From Bacteroidaceae bacterium (GTDB lineage Bacteria > Bacteroidota > Bacteroidia > Bacteroidales > Bacteroidaceae), in the NCBI GenBank assembly GCA_017547385.1, contig JAFYPU010000022.1:1-64000 (forward strand): a stretch of 64,000 bases of DNA. Reading direction: 5' to 3'. Under the pieces are notes generated by a model. That model was not told the DNA's origin and searched no databases. It saw nothing but the letters and a program-made list of their open reading frames with translations. Shown here piece after piece: positions 63,530 to 64,000 of this stretch; position 1 is the stretch's first letter; every line of letters begins with the position of its first letter. Both the position numbers and the translations under genes were made by a program.

Positions 63530-64000
63530 ATGGCTATGGTTTCTCCCTCACTGCTCTCTGCCGACTTCGGCAACTTGGAGCGCGACATCGCGATGCTCAA
63601 CCAGAGCGAGTGCGATTGGTTTCACCTCGATGTGATGGACGGTGTGTTCGTCCCCAACATTTCATTCGGTTTCCCGGTGATGGAAGCCATGAAGCAACAT
63701 GCAAAAAAACCGCTCGACGTTCACCTGATGATTGTGGAACCTCAGAAGTTTGTGAAACAAGTGGCTGCCCTCGGGGCTAAGGTGATGAATGTTCACTATG
63801 AAGCTTGCAACCATCTGCATCGCGTGTTGCAACAAATCAAGGCCGAGGGCATGATGGCCGGTGTTACGCTCAACCCTCACACTCCCGTGAACGTGCTCGA
63901 AGATATTATCTGCGAAGCCGACCTCGTGATGCTGATGGGTGTGAATCCCGGTTTCGGCGGACAGAAGTTCATCGAACACACGGTGGACAAGACACGCCGC
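63530..64000 (+). CDS. rpe: Ribulose-phosphate 3-epimerase (5' part, cut by window end)
   Basis: Rpe interconverts ribulose-5-P and xylulose-5-P in the pentose phosphate pathway. The 157 visible residues have the family start VSPSLLSADFGNLERDI, the metal/catalytic strand FHLDVMDGVFVPNISFG, VHLMIVEPQKF, and VNPGFGGQKFIEHT. The gene continues past the window; about 60 residues are missing. Start 63530 gives MAMVSPSLL; the ATG at 63536 is an alternative. Confidence 0.96.
   Translation, partial: MAMVSPSLLSADFGNLERDIAMLNQSECDWFHLDVMDGVFVPNISFGFPVMEAMKQHAKKPLDVHLMIVEPQKFVKQVAALGAKVMNVHYEACNHLHRVLQQIKAEGMMAGVTLNPHTPVNVLEDIICEADLVMLMGVNPGFGGQKFIEHTVDKTRR

Overview
The window looks like chromosomal DNA of a Bacteroidales bacterium, most likely Prevotellaceae. 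Evidence: many start sites are preceded by the Bacteroidetes -7 promoter box TAnnTTTG (mostly TACCTTTG, TATCTTTG or TAACTTTG); there are two SusC/SusD pairs; lpxC is fused to fabZ; and the gene neighbourhoods (yicC-gmk-nadD, lpxD-lpxC/fabZ-lpxA, thrS-infC-rpmI-rplT) are typical of that order. Genus and species cannot be read from the sequence. No rRNA, insertion sequence, prophage or CRISPR array was seen.

Layout. 1-7.5 kb: tRNA-Arg, then yicC-gmk-nadD, a secreted double-DTG aspartic-protease-like protein, and the thrS-infC-rpmI-rplT translation operon. 7.5-11.6 kb: a small membrane protein and leftward genes for an acyltransferase, class I fumarase and HflX. 12.0-21.0 kb: one rightward operon of nine genes with two ABC exporter modules, a GntR/YtrA regulator that runs in frame into a lipoprotein-like DUF2807 protein, a periplasmic adaptor and a TolC-type channel; this resembles an envelope-stress or antimicrobial efflux system. 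21.2-34.4 kb, all leftward: purM, a beta-propeller surface protein and prfA, and upstream of them a long chain lpxD, lpxC/fabZ, lpxA, small acidic gene, miaA, DUF5715 lipoprotein, secreted endonuclease, menG, aroE. 35.4-36.3 kb: an HU-like protein and a small membrane protein.

36.4-54.3 kb is one leftward, tightly spaced operon of seven outer-membrane genes: FAS1 lipoprotein, SusC, SusD, FAS1 lipoprotein, FAS1 lipoprotein, SusC, SusD. It has no CAZyme, peptidase or regulator, so its substrate is unknown. 55-64 kb holds a Rid/chorismatase-like protein with a radical SAM protein, an ECF sigma factor with a 53-residue ORF behind it, purT, an AGE-family epimerase, an S9 peptidase and the 5' part of rpe.

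The most unusual signals are non-coding or architectural. Five intergenic elements are each built of exactly three 21-bp modules of two types in varying order and orientation. A 22-bp-periodic tandem array starts directly after the stop codon of the efflux adaptor gene. The GntR regulator is fused in frame to a lipoprotein. The dual SusCD operon carries three FAS1 lipoproteins. All functional calls come from reading motifs; no database search was run.
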